From positions 1-34,242 of the forward strand of contig CAMCCH010000005.1 in NCBI GenBank assembly GCA_945873335.1: a stretch of DNA of 34,242 nucleotides, in the 5' to 3' direction. Under the pieces are notes generated by a model, which was not told the origin of the DNA, ran no database searches, and worked only from the letters and a program-made list of their open reading frames with translations. The DNA comes from Bifidobacterium breve (lineage in GTDB: Bacteria > Actinomycetota > Actinomycetes > Nanopelagicales > Nanopelagicaceae). Below, piece by piece: positions 1-7,754 of this stretch; within the stretch, counting starts at the first letter, position 1; each line of letters begins with the position of its first letter. A program made the position numbers and the translations under genes.

Positions 1-30
1 TCGGTGCCTTTCACACCGGGGGCTTTTCTT
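1..30 (+). terminator. Probable rho-independent terminator, cut by the window edge
   Basis: CGGTG (2-6) pairs with CACCG (14-18) around a 7-nt loop. It is followed by GGGGGC and the T-rich run CTTTTCTTCTTT. The G-run would pair with a C-run just outside the window, so the visible stem is probably the top of a longer hairpin. It would end a plus-strand gene to the left and faces the 3' end of the SDR gene. The position is seen; the terminator role is inferred. Confidence 0.5.
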
Positions 31-36
31 CTTTAA

Positions 37-792
37 CTATCTAATTGTGTATCCACCATCGACAACTAAATCAGCGCCATTAATCATGTCTGCACCATCT
101 GAAGATAAGAAAATTACGGCAGCAGCAACTTCTTCTGGTTCAGCGAAACGGCCAACAGGAATCTGTGCTTTGTGTGCATCGCCTTTTTCGCCGGCCCATG
201 CTTTCTTACCTAATTCCGTAAGTACAACAGTAGGAGAGACAGAATTTACATTGATTCCGCGGCCGCCCCATTCAGATGCTAAAACTTTTGTTACACCGAG
301 AACACCAAATTTAGAGGCGCAATATGCAACATGATCTGTAAGCGCAACGCTGGCAGCCTGGGATGCCAAGTTAATGATTTTTCCTTTTCCAACTTTTAAC
401 ATTTCTCGTCCAACACTTTGAGAAACAAAGAATGTACCGCTGAGATTTACGGCGATTGTTGTGTTCCAGTCTGATGCTTTAACGGATTCAGCCGGATCTA
501 GCACGGCCATTCCTGCACTGTTTACCAAAATATCGATACGTCCATGTACTGAGATGACTTCCGCAACTGCTTTATCTATTGAGGCGATATCAGTTACATT
601 GCACACGTGTGCAGTTGAACCATTCTTGATATCAGATGCTACTTTTTGAGCAGCATCAATATTCATATCAACAACAGCAACGGTTACTCCCTTTTTAGCA
701 AAGTTTTCGCAAATTGATTTGCCAATTCCAGAGGCACCGCCAGTAACAAGTGCAATCTTGTTAGCGAGAGAAAAGTTCATATCAACGGTCAT
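37..792 (-). CDS. SDR-family NAD(P)-dependent polyol dehydrogenase (D-threitol/erythritol dehydrogenase-like)
   Basis: This is a classical short-chain dehydrogenase/reductase of 251 aa, the usual family length. The Rossmann motif TGGASGIG is at residues 17-24. Asp42 sits at the end of the second beta strand, which favours NAD over NADP. NSAG is at 91-94 and the catalytic Ser144, Tyr157 and Lys161 (YCASK) are all present. It probably oxidises a polyol hydroxyl to a ketose in the cytoplasm. It is divergent from an erythrulose-kinase-like operon, so a role as threitol or erythritol dehydrogenase is the best contextual guess. SDR sequence alone does not fix the substrate, and xylitol-, sorbitol- or glucose-type dehydrogenases look similar. 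An alternative start is Met5 at 780. Neither start has a strong Shine-Dalgarno. Confidence 0.85.
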   Translation of the reverse strand: MTVDMNFSLANKIALVTGGASGIGKSICENFAKKGVTVAVVDMNIDAAQKVASDIKNGSTAHVCNVTDIASIDKAVAEVISVHGRIDILVNSAGMAVLDPAESVKASDWNTTIAVNLSGTFFVSQSVGREMLKVGKGKIINLASQAASVALTDHVAYCASKFGVLGVTKVLASEWGGRGINVNSVSPTVVLTELGKKAWAGEKGDAHKAQIPVGRFAEPEEVAAAVIFLSSDGADMINGADLVVDGGYTIR

Positions 793-900
793 AGCGAGCC
801 CCAGCTTTCATATAAGCAGTATTTTACTCTGGCAACTTTACTGGCAATCTGGAATACTTCAACATAGGTTTTAGCCGTCGAAGAATGGATTGGTTACACA
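793..900. promoter_or_regulatory. Divergent promoter region of the polyol cluster, with CTGGCAA direct repeats
   Basis: This 108-nt region separates the divergent SDR gene and the kinase operon, so it must carry both promoters. It contains two copies of CTGGCAA, at 829-835 and 841-847, spaced 12 nt start to start. They could be tandem binding sites for a regulator, which is inference. I see no convincing long palindrome and no regulator gene in the visible part of the cluster. Confidence 0.35.
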
Positions 901-2619
901 TTGCCATATGTACTAAATGATCCTGAAGATTTTGTTGATGAAGCTACCGAAGGATTTGTAACCGCACACTCTCACCTAGTAAGGCGAGTACAAGGTGGCG
1001 TTGTTAGAAATCAAGAGAAAACACAAGGACAAGTTGCTGTTGTCATTGGTGGCGGCTCAGGACATTACCCTGCATTTGCTGGAATTGTGGGCCCCGGATT
1101 AGCACACGGCGCAGTAGTAGGAAATGTTTTTTCTTCACCATCAACACAGCGCGTACATACTGTTTGTAAAGCTGTAGAAGCAGGCGGCGGAGTTCTGTTG
1201 AGTTATGGAAATTACGCTGGCGATGTTATGAATTTCAACTTGGCACAATCACAACTCAATGCCGAAGGAATTCCGTGTAAAACAGTTCTTGTTACAGATG
1301 ACATTATGAGTGCGAGCAAAGAAGAATTTCATAAGCGCCGAGGAATTGCTGGCGATCTATTTGTATTCAAAGTTGCAGCGGCCGCTGCTGAAGCAGGATA
1401 TTCACTCGATGAGGTTTACAGAGTTGCAGTCGAAGCGAATGAGCGCACCCGCACAATTGGCGTTGCATTCTCTGGTTGTACTTTGCCGGGCAAAACCGAA
1501 CCGTTATTTACTGTTCTAAAAGGACGCATGGCACTCGGCTTAGGTATTCATGGAGAACCTGGACTTAGCGAAAGCGACATTCCAACATCTAAAGAACTAG
1601 CCCTAGAACTTGTAACTCACTTGCTGGAAGAGACGCCTGATTCATGTCGAAATGATTCAAAGATTCGACTGTGTGTCTTGGTCAACGGCTTGGGTGGAGT
1701 TAAGTATGAAGAGCTCTATGTGCTCTATAACAATATTTCTGCAATCCTAAAAGAGAAAAATATCGAAATTGTTGAGCCAGAAGTTGGGGAACTTGTTACC
1801 AGCTTTGAAATGGCAGGCGCATCACTTACTTTTACATGGCTCAATGAGGAACAAGAAGGATTTTGGAAGAAGCCAACATATACACCGGGGTATAAAAAAG
1901 GCACCGTCTCTCTAGGTTCTGGCTCATCTCAATCTAATGCCCTACAGGATGAGAAGAAAGAAATCTCTAAAGGAAGTTCAGAATCACAGGAATGTGCAAA
2001 AAATGTTCTAAAAATATTGCAACTCATGGAAACCAACACCGTGCAGCGTGCAGATGAGTATGGACTCTTAGATTCATATGCTGGCGATGGAGATCATGGA
2101 ATCGGTATGGCGCGCGGTGCACATGCTGCAGCTAGTGCAGCGAAGCAATATGTAGATGCCGGTGCAGGCGCTGGATCTACCCTTGAAGCAGCAGCAGATT
2201 CTTGGTCTGATAAAGCAGGAGGAACTTCAGGAATTATCTGGGGAATTATCTTGCGAGAAATTGGTAAAGAGTTTGGTGATTCAGTAAAGCCATCGGCGCA
2301 AGTAGTAGCTAGTGCAGTTGCAAGAGCCTCCGCCGAAGTTACAAAATTTGGAAAAGCGCAGATTGGCGATAAGACACTCGTAGATGTGCTCATTCCATTT
2401 TCACAGAAATTAGTAAGTGAAAACGGAAAGTCACTTCCAGAGGCTTGGCGCAGTGCAAGTGGCGTAGCTTTAAGCTCGGCAGCAGATACAGCCAACTTAC
2501 TTCCAAAAATTGGTCGCGCACGCCCACATGCGGAGAAGAGCTTGGGGCATCAAGATCCAGGGGCAACATCACTAGCAATGATTATTTCCACAATCGCTAA
2601 TTTCTTGGAAGGAAAATGA
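901..2619 (+). CDS. Fused DhaK-DhaL dihydroxyacetone/erythrulose kinase (DAK family, LerK/DerK-like)
   Basis: This is a single-chain ATP-dependent ketose kinase of 572 aa. The DhaK half (about 1-330) has GGGSGHYP at 50-57 and the substrate-binding His217 in GLGIHGEPG, which forms a hemiaminal with the ketose in this family. After a Ser/Lys-rich linker (about 335-365), the DhaL half carries the ATP/Mg motif GDGDHG at about 395-400 and GGTSG at 440-444. The enzyme phosphorylates dihydroxyacetone or a longer ketose. Because RpiB- and TIM-type isomerases and polyol dehydrogenases follow, erythrulose is the likelier substrate. The start is TTG: the N-terminus aligns with the family there, and the nearby ATG at 885 is out of frame. 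The downstream gene begins 2 nt after the stop, so they form an operon. Confidence 0.9.
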   Translation: MPYVLNDPEDFVDEATEGFVTAHSHLVRRVQGGVVRNQEKTQGQVAVVIGGGSGHYPAFAGIVGPGLAHGAVVGNVFSSPSTQRVHTVCKAVEAGGGVLLSYGNYAGDVMNFNLAQSQLNAEGIPCKTVLVTDDIMSASKEEFHKRRGIAGDLFVFKVAAAAAEAGYSLDEVYRVAVEANERTRTIGVAFSGCTLPGKTEPLFTVLKGRMALGLGIHGEPGLSESDIPTSKELALELVTHLLEETPDSCRNDSKIRLCVLVNGLGGVKYEELYVLYNNISAILKEKNIEIVEPEVGELVTSFEMAGASLTFTWLNEEQEGFWKKPTYTPGYKKGTVSLGSGSSQSNALQDEKKEISKGSSESQECAKNVLKILQLMETNTVQRADEYGLLDSYAGDGDHGIGMARGAHAAASAAKQYVDAGAGAGSTLEAAADSWSDKAGGTSGIIWGIILREIGKEFGDSVKPSAQVVASAVARASAEVTKFGKAQIGDKTLVDVLIPFSQKLVSENGKSLPEAWRSASGVALSSAADTANLLPKIGRARPHAEKSLGHQDPGATSLAMIISTIANFLEGK

Positions 2620-2620
2620 T

Positions 2621-3085
2621 ATGACCAAGAAATTTCGCGTAGTAATCGGTAGCGACGATGCAGGTTTCCAATATAAAGAGATCTTGAAAAAACAGTTGCA
2701 AAGTGATGCCAACGTTGACTCAGTTGTAGATGTTGGAGTCGATGCATCAAGTAAGACTCCTTACCCAGATGTTGCAATTGCTGCAGCGCAGATGATTGCT
2801 GATGGAAAAGCTGACAGAGCGCTGTTGATTTGCGGTACTGGTCTTGGAGTTGCAATCTCTGCCAATAAAGTAAAAGGAATACGGGCAGCTACGGCCCACG
2901 ATAGTTATTCAGTAGAGCGACTTGTGCTTAGTAATAATGCGCAAGTTCTGACTTTTGGTCAACGTGTTATTGGTATTGAATTAGCCTCACGATTAGCAAA
3001 AGAGTGGCTTACATATCATTTTGATGAAAGTTCGGCATCAGCACAAAAAGTTGCACTTATTACTGAATTTGAAAATAAAGATTAA
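2621..3085 (+). CDS. RpiB/LacAB-family sugar-phosphate isomerase (ribose-5-phosphate isomerase B-like; probable erythrulose-4-P isomerase)
   Basis: This 154-aa protein has the RpiB/LacA/LacB fold: an N-terminal GSDDAGF loop, the active-site motif [21 protein letters not shown] with the catalytic Cys, and a C-terminal helix. Canonical RpiB has SDHAG near the N-terminus; here the His is Asp (SDDAG), which points to a different substrate from ribose 5-phosphate. In known tetritol pathways an RpiB homologue converts D-erythrulose 4-phosphate to D-erythrose 4-phosphate, and the neighbours fit that. The ATG follows the kinase stop by 2 nt and has the Shine-Dalgarno AAGGA upstream, so translation is probably coupled. 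A housekeeping RpiB role cannot be excluded from this window. Confidence 0.88.
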   Translation: MTKKFRVVIGSDDAGFQYKEILKKQLQSDANVDSVVDVGVDASSKTPYPDVAIAAAQMIADGKADRALLICGTGLGVAISANKVKGIRAATAHDSYSVERLVLSNNAQVLTFGQRVIGIELASRLAKEWLTYHFDESSASAQKVALITEFENKD

Positions 3086-3088
3086 TAG

Positions 3089-3853
3089 ATGGCAAGTCGC
3101 GCAGGCAAACTACTAGTAGGCGTAAATCTCAAGATGTATATGGATAGAGAACAGACCCTCTCATGGTTAGATGCAGCAGTTACTGGCTTAGGTAGTATCA
3201 ATAGTGACGACGTTGAACTCTTTCTTCTTCCATCAGCGCCACTTATTTCCGACTGCATAGAAAGAACATCAGCTTCTCTTCTTGCAATCGGAGCCCAAAA
3301 TATAAGCGCGCATGATTCTGGTGCCTTTACTGGTGAGATTAGCCCCCAATTGCTTGCTCAAATGGGTTGTGAATATGCACTCATTGGTCACCACGAAAGA
3401 CGAACACTCTTTGGTGAAAGCAACGATGTAATTTCTCAAAAGATTGCGGCGGGCAATAGAAATAATCTCATTCCGATTGTGTGTATCGGCGAGATCAGCA
3501 AAGAGGATAAGTCAGCTGCGGTAGAGGTAAAAACTCAGATTAGAAGCGCTGTGAAGGAGCAAAAGAATCTAAAGAAGTTAGTTATTGCATATGAGCCAAC
3601 GTGGGCGATTGGGGTAGATCAGCCAGCCTCAGCCGAACATATAAATAAAATGTGCTCGCTCATCCGCACAGAATTAGAGGATATGAATATTCAAAATTTT
3701 CGTATACTTTATGGGGGCAGCGCGGGTGAGGGTCTATTTGAATTAATCTCTCAAACATGTGATGGATTATTTCTTGGTCGCAGATCTCATAACCCTCAAA
3801 CTTATATTTCAATAGTTCAAGAATGTATTTCAATCAAAGCGGCAAACCTATGA
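3089..3853 (+). CDS. Triosephosphate isomerase-family protein (probable L-erythrulose-1-P isomerase)
   Basis: This is a TIM-barrel isomerase of 254 aa, normal TpiA length. Catalytic residues are present: Asn13/Lys15 (NLKMY), His101 in IGHHERR, and Glu169 in the signature AYEPTWAIG. The phosphate-binding loop YGGSAGE lies near residue 208. Canonical TpiA has NWKMN and GHSERR, so Trp to Leu and Ser to His are deviations at active-site positions. The gene starts 3 nt after the RpiB-type gene in an operon with a ketose kinase. The parsimonious role is isomerising L-erythrulose 1-phosphate to D-erythrulose 4-phosphate, as the TIM homologues of tetritol operons do. Glycolytic TpiA is the alternative; a second tpiA elsewhere in the genome would support the specialised role. 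Confidence 0.88.
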   Translation: MASRAGKLLVGVNLKMYMDREQTLSWLDAAVTGLGSINSDDVELFLLPSAPLISDCIERTSASLLAIGAQNISAHDSGAFTGEISPQLLAQMGCEYALIGHHERRTLFGESNDVISQKIAAGNRNNLIPIVCIGEISKEDKSAAVEVKTQIRSAVKEQKNLKKLVIAYEPTWAIGVDQPASAEHINKMCSLIRTELEDMNIQNFRILYGGSAGEGLFELISQTCDGLFLGRRSHNPQTYISIVQECISIKAANL

Positions 3854-3872
3854 AAATGAAAGAGGACCACAA

Positions 3873-4946
3873 ATGAGCCCAACAATGAAGGCAGTCGTAT
3901 GTCATGGTCCAATGGATTACAAGTTAGAGGATGTAGAAATACCTACGCCATCTAAGGGCGAAGCACTTGTACGAGTAGAAGCTGTTGGTATTTGCGCTAG
4001 TGATTTGAAGTGTTATCACGGTGCATCAAAGTTTTGGGGAGATGCAAATAGACCTGCTTGGGCTGAGACTGAAGTAATTCCAGGTCATGAATTCGTAGGC
4101 GAGATTGCGCAAATTGATGAAGAAGCAAGCAAGCGCTGGGGAGTAGTAGTGGGTGACCGAGTTGTGGCAGAACAGATTGTTCCTTGCGAAGAGTGTCGCT
4201 ATTGCAAGCGCGGTGAATATTGGATGTGTGCACCCCACGGAATGTTTGGTTTCAAGAGAAAAACTCCCGGTGCTATGGCTTCGTATATGGTTTTTTCAAA
4301 GCATTCTCGTGTTCACAAAATTTCGAAGAGTGTAAAACCAGCGCATGCTGCATATGCAGAACCGTTGTCATGCGCACTTCATGCTGTGGAGCGAGCCAAT
4401 ATCAAAAATACCGATGTCGTTGTTGTTGCAGGATGCGGTCCTATTGGTCTTGGAATGATTGCTGGCGCTGCTGTGAAAAAACCTGCAATTCTTATTGCAT
4501 TGGACTTAGATGATCGTAAGTTGGCAGTTGCAAAAGAATGTGGCGCAACGCTTACTATCAATATCGGGCGCGAAAATGCGATTGAAATAGTCAAAGAATT
4601 GACTGAAGGATATGGCGCAGATATTTACTTGGAGGGCACTGGTCATCCAAGTGCAGTTGCGCAAGGTCTACAAATTTTGCGCAAACTTGGAACCTTTGTT
4701 TTGTATAGCGTCTTCAAAGAAGATGTAACTGTTGATTGGAGCATTATCAGCGATGATAAAGAGCTCGATGTTCTAGGTGCTCACCTTGGTCCACATTGCT
4801 GGCCAGCTGCAATTGCCATGATTGAATCAGGAAAATTGCCGTTGGATAAAATCTGTACCCACCAACTTCCACTCGCAGATTTCCAAAAGGGTCTTGATAT
4901 GGTTTCAGCAGGAAACGAATCCATCAAGGTTTCGCTCATACCGTAA
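3873..4946 (+). CDS. Zinc-dependent medium-chain alcohol dehydrogenase (L-threitol/erythritol dehydrogenase-like)
   Basis: This 357-aa MDR-family dehydrogenase has catalytic zinc ligands Cys41 (GICASDLKC) and His72 in PGHEFVG. The structural zinc cluster is Cys105, Cys108, Cys111 and Cys119, and the Rossmann motif VAGCGPIGLG is near residue 187. It belongs to the polyol/threonine dehydrogenase branch and would oxidise a sugar alcohol to a ketose with NAD(P). It is the last gene of the kinase-isomerase operon. With the divergent SDR it gives two polyol dehydrogenases, which would suit two stereoisomeric tetritols. Shine-Dalgarno GAGGA lies before the chosen ATG; Met5 is an alternative. It ends 5 nt from the convergent glutamate dehydrogenase. 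Confidence 0.88.
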   Translation: MSPTMKAVVCHGPMDYKLEDVEIPTPSKGEALVRVEAVGICASDLKCYHGASKFWGDANRPAWAETEVIPGHEFVGEIAQIDEEASKRWGVVVGDRVVAEQIVPCEECRYCKRGEYWMCAPHGMFGFKRKTPGAMASYMVFSKHSRVHKISKSVKPAHAAYAEPLSCALHAVERANIKNTDVVVVAGCGPIGLGMIAGAAVKKPAILIALDLDDRKLAVAKECGATLTINIGRENAIEIVKELTEGYGADIYLEGTGHPSAVAQGLQILRKLGTFVLYSVFKEDVTVDWSIISDDKELDVLGAHLGPHCWPAAIAMIESGKLPLDKICTHQLPLADFQKGLDMVSAGNESIKVSLIP

Positions 4947-4951
4947 TCTTT

Positions 4952-6184
4952 TTATGGATAAAGCCCGCGTAATCTATGGGCTTCTGCAACGCGCGCAACA
5001 CCGATCATATGTGCTGCTTCGCGCCATGAAACCTTCTTAGTGCGAGCCATCTCTTCAACTTCGCGGAAAGAGCGCATCATGATCTCGTTGAGATTTGATT
5101 TCACTTCATCAGCAGTCCAGAAATAATTTTGCTTATCTTGAACCCATTCGAAGTACGAAACGATTACTCCACCTGAGTTTGCCAAGATATCTGGAACAAC
5201 AAGAATGTGATTCGCATTGAGAATTGCATCTCCGCCAGGAGTAGTTGGGGCATTTGCGCCTTCAACAATAACTTTTGCTCGAATTCCTGAGGCATTCTTC
5301 TCAGTGATTGCATCAGCGAGTGCAGCAGGAATAAGAACGTCGACATCTAAATGGATGAGTTCCTCTTGTGTGAGTTTGTCAGTTCCAGGCAAATTTAGAT
5401 TGTTATTAGCTAAGAAATGGTTCCACAACTCATTAACGTTCTTGAAACCTGTAACGCCGCCATTGACATCACTAACAGCAACAATTTTGAGGCCTAAATT
5501 TTCAAGTGCGATAGCAGCCCAATAACCAACTTTTCCAAAGCCTTGAATTGCAACAGTTGCACCCTTGGGATCAATACCCTTTACGAGTAGCGCTTCTATT
5601 GCAGATATTGCAACGCCATCACCAGTTGCAGAAGTTCTACCGAGTGAGCCACCGAGAACAATTGGTTTTCCTGTAACAACACCTGGAACTGCAAAACCAG
5701 CGTTGACAGAATATGTATCCATCATCCACGCCATATTTCTCTCATCTGTTCCAACATCGGGGGCGGGGATATCGCGCTCTGGTCCGATGATTGGTAAAAT
5801 TTCAGATGTGTAACGACGAGTTAGGCGTTCATTTTCAGCGAGCGAAAGAGTGTGCGCATCAACTGCGATTCCGCCTTTAGCCCCGCCATAGGGAAGATTT
5901 GTAAGTGCGCATTTCCAAGTCATCAACATTGCAAGCGCAACGGTTTCATCCATATCAATTGTTGGGTGAAAGCGAACACCGCCCTTTGATGGGCCTCGCG
6001 TTGTTGAATACTGGACTCGAAAGCCTTTATACATCTCCACATTGCCGTTATCTCGGCGAAGCGGAACGGCAACTTCCAAAATACGACGCGGCGTTGAAAG
6101 TGTCTGCCAATCGTTTTCTGTTAGCTCTAATAGTTCTACAGCGCGACGTAATTGTGCACGCGCGGTCTCAAGTGCTGACTCCAT
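4952..6184 (-). CDS. gdhA: Glutamate dehydrogenase (Glu/Leu/Phe/Val dehydrogenase family)
   Basis: The enzyme interconverts glutamate with 2-oxoglutarate and ammonium. The N-terminal dimerisation/catalytic domain has KGFRVQYSTTRGPSKGGVRFHP and the catalytic Lys motif PYGGAKGGI. The C-terminal dinucleotide domain has the motif GFGKVG. Length (about 410 aa) suits the small hexameric NAD-dependent type. The open frame extends to 6238, overlapping the upstream aminotransferase. The ATG at 6184 is preferred because AAAGAG lies 6 nt before it; 6190 is also possible. It follows a class III aminotransferase by about 30 nt and is probably co-transcribed, so it would recycle glutamate made by transamination and release ammonium. 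Confidence 0.92.
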   Translation of the reverse strand: MESALETARAQLRRAVELLELTENDWQTLSTPRRILEVAVPLRRDNGNVEMYKGFRVQYSTTRGPSKGGVRFHPTIDMDETVALAMLMTWKCALTNLPYGGAKGGIAVDAHTLSLAENERLTRRYTSEILPIIGPERDIPAPDVGTDERNMAWMMDTYSVNAGFAVPGVVTGKPIVLGGSLGRTSATGDGVAISAIEALLVKGIDPKGATVAIQGFGKVGYWAAIALENLGLKIVAVSDVNGGVTGFKNVNELWNHFLANNNLNLPGTDKLTQEELIHLDVDVLIPAALADAITEKNASGIRAKVIVEGANAPTTPGGDAILNANHILVVPDILANSGGVIVSYFEWVQDKQNYFWTADEVKSNLNEIMMRSFREVEEMARTKKVSWREAAHMIGVARVAEAHRLRGLYP

Positions 6185-6215
6185 TGTCATCTCTTTTTCG
6201 AAAACGTTATTTGGT

Positions 6216-7619
6216 TTAGCTACGTAGCGCTTCCGCAAGACTGCGGAAATCTTCTACCAAAATATCAATCTCTTCCTGGCCATGTGCCAAGCTGATCAAC
6301 CATTGTTCATCGAGTCCCGGAGGCGTAATTACTCCACGATTGAGCGACCAGAGCCATGAGAGCTCTGCGATTTTGAAATCAGTTGCTTTGTAATCGCGGT
6401 AGTTGCGCACGGGCAGCGTTGACCATGTGATGCAACCTTTTACGCCAAAACCAACAGTGTGCGCTGGTAATTGGTATTGCTCAATAATTTCGGTAATACG
6501 TGCAAGTGCCTGCATGTTGAGAGCCTCTGCTTTCGCAAGTGCTTCTTCAGTACAGATTTTATCAACTGCGCGTACACCAGCCATTGCTAGTGGATTACCG
6601 TTGAAAGTACCAAAGTGTGCAAGACGGCCATCGGCAACTGCATCCATGTACTTCTTCTTGCCACCAAATGCTGCAAGTGGAACTCCACCGCCGATTGATT
6701 TAGCAAGTGTGATCAGATCTGGTTTTACACCAAGACGTTGTGCTGCGCCTTGTGGTCCAGCAGTAAGTCCTGTTTTAACTTCATCAAAAATAAGAATGAT
6801 GTCGTAGTGATCACAGAGTGCGCGAACACCTTCAAGGTATCCAGCATCTGGGAGAACAATCGCAATATTTTCTAGAACTGGTTCGAGAATAAAGCAGGCA
6901 ATATTCTTTGCATGCTCTTCAAATGTCTTTTCAAGTGCTACAAGATTGTTATAAGGAACAACGTAGACATCACCAGGAACTGTTCCAGCGTATGCAACTG
7001 CATTTGGTGATTGTGCATCGCCAGCTTCATCAAGTGCTGGTTTTGCAGAGACCATAAGTGGATCAAATGAACCGTGGTATCCGCCTTCAATCTTTACAAC
7101 GCCATTCTTTCCAGAATATGCGCGAGCAAGTCGAGTCGCATACATTGTTGCTTCAGTACCTGAGTTCGCAAATCGAACTTGGTCAATAGAAAAGCGCTTA
7201 CAGATACGTTCACCTGCATCGCGAGAAATTGGTGATGGTGTAACGAAGAGCATTCCTTCTTTGAGAGATGCCTCAATTTCGCCTACAACAACTGGGTTGA
7301 GGTGGCCAGCGAGCATTGCTCCAAAGCCCATTGATAGGTCGAGTAAGCGACGTCCATCAACATCGATCATCCATGCACCTTGTGCTGAAACGATTGAGAT
7401 TGGATATGGATCCCAGTGTTGGAAGCTAGAAGGAACACCCATAGGCATTGTTCGCAGCGCGAGGGCGCTCTCTTTTTCAGAGGCTGAAGTATTTTCTTTA
7501 AAGCGCGCCCATTCTTGATCTAACAGGGCCTGGACTTTTGTTACTGAGAGCGGCTCGGATGTTGCGGGTACTGATCTAAACGTTTGCGCATGGTTAGCGT
7601 GGGTTTTCATTTTTTGCAT
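6216..7619 (-). CDS. Class III PLP-dependent aminotransferase (glutamate-1-semialdehyde aminomutase-like subgroup)
   Basis: This fold-type I aminotransferase has about 467 aa. Motifs visible are NSGTEA (cofactor phosphate), GGYHG, the PLP-binding Asp in IFDEVKTG and the Schiff-base Lys in TLAKSIGGG (residue 307 from this start). It resembles glutamate-1-semialdehyde aminomutase-like proteins but has an unusual N-terminal extension of about 60 residues, and heme-pathway neighbours are absent. A catabolic role on an omega-amino acid or amine is more likely. The substrate is unknown. The frame opens at a TTG (7631), but the ATG at 7619 is better placed after GGAA. Glutamate dehydrogenase follows closely, fitting amino-acid breakdown. 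Confidence 0.85.
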   Translation of the reverse strand: MQKMKTHANHAQTFRSVPATSEPLSVTKVQALLDQEWARFKENTSASEKESALALRTMPMGVPSSFQHWDPYPISIVSAQGAWMIDVDGRRLLDLSMGFGAMLAGHLNPVVVGEIEASLKEGMLFVTPSPISRDAGERICKRFSIDQVRFANSGTEATMYATRLARAYSGKNGVVKIEGGYHGSFDPLMVSAKPALDEAGDAQSPNAVAYAGTVPGDVYVVPYNNLVALEKTFEEHAKNIACFILEPVLENIAIVLPDAGYLEGVRALCDHYDIILIFDEVKTGLTAGPQGAAQRLGVKPDLITLAKSIGGGVPLAAFGGKKKYMDAVADGRLAHFGTFNGNPLAMAGVRAVDKICTEEALAKAEALNMQALARITEIIEQYQLPAHTVGFGVKGCITWSTLPVRNYRDYKATDFKIAELSWLWSLNRGVITPPGLDEQWLISLAHGQEEIDILVEDFRSLAEALRS

Positions 7620-7721
7620 TTTCGATTCCAAGGCTTTCCCGGAACCCCTAATGCCTTACTCCCTACAGAGTTTGTTACCCCGCGAGTTTAGCAAGTAAAG
7701 ACTTTAAAGCAAGTGCAGAAA

Positions 7722-7745
7722 TTTTATGCGTGTTTACGCATGAAA
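7722..7745. repeat. Inverted repeat (10-bp arms, 4-nt loop) between the exporter and aminotransferase genes
   Basis: ATGCGT-GTTT-ACGCAT is a perfect 6-bp stem. It extends through one G-T pair to TTTTATGCGT/ACGCATGAAAA. It lies just after the stop of the last exporter gene and about 100 nt upstream of the aminotransferase, both on the minus strand. It has no clean T-tract on the minus-strand 3' side, so a classical terminator is only one reading. An operator for the aminotransferase promoter is another. The rest of the 7620-7754 gap holds nothing else I can name. Confidence 0.45.
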
Positions 7746-7754
7746 AAAATGTCC

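Noticed and set aside
1-23. Anticodon-arm-like sequence (CGGTGCCTTTCACACCG) suggesting a tRNA-Glu fragment
   Set aside because: The 7-nt loop does not place U33 and the UUC anticodon correctly with the visible stem, and a G-run plus T-run follows, which fits a terminator better.
2094-2495. 133-aa minus-strand ORF inside the kinase gene
   Set aside because: It is a shadow of the DhaL domain coding strand; low-complexity Ala/Pro/Ser composition and no start signals.
4961-4983. AAGCCC...GGGCTT inverted repeat at the end of gdhA as a terminator
   Set aside because: It is inside the coding sequence with an 11-nt loop and no good T-tract on either strand.
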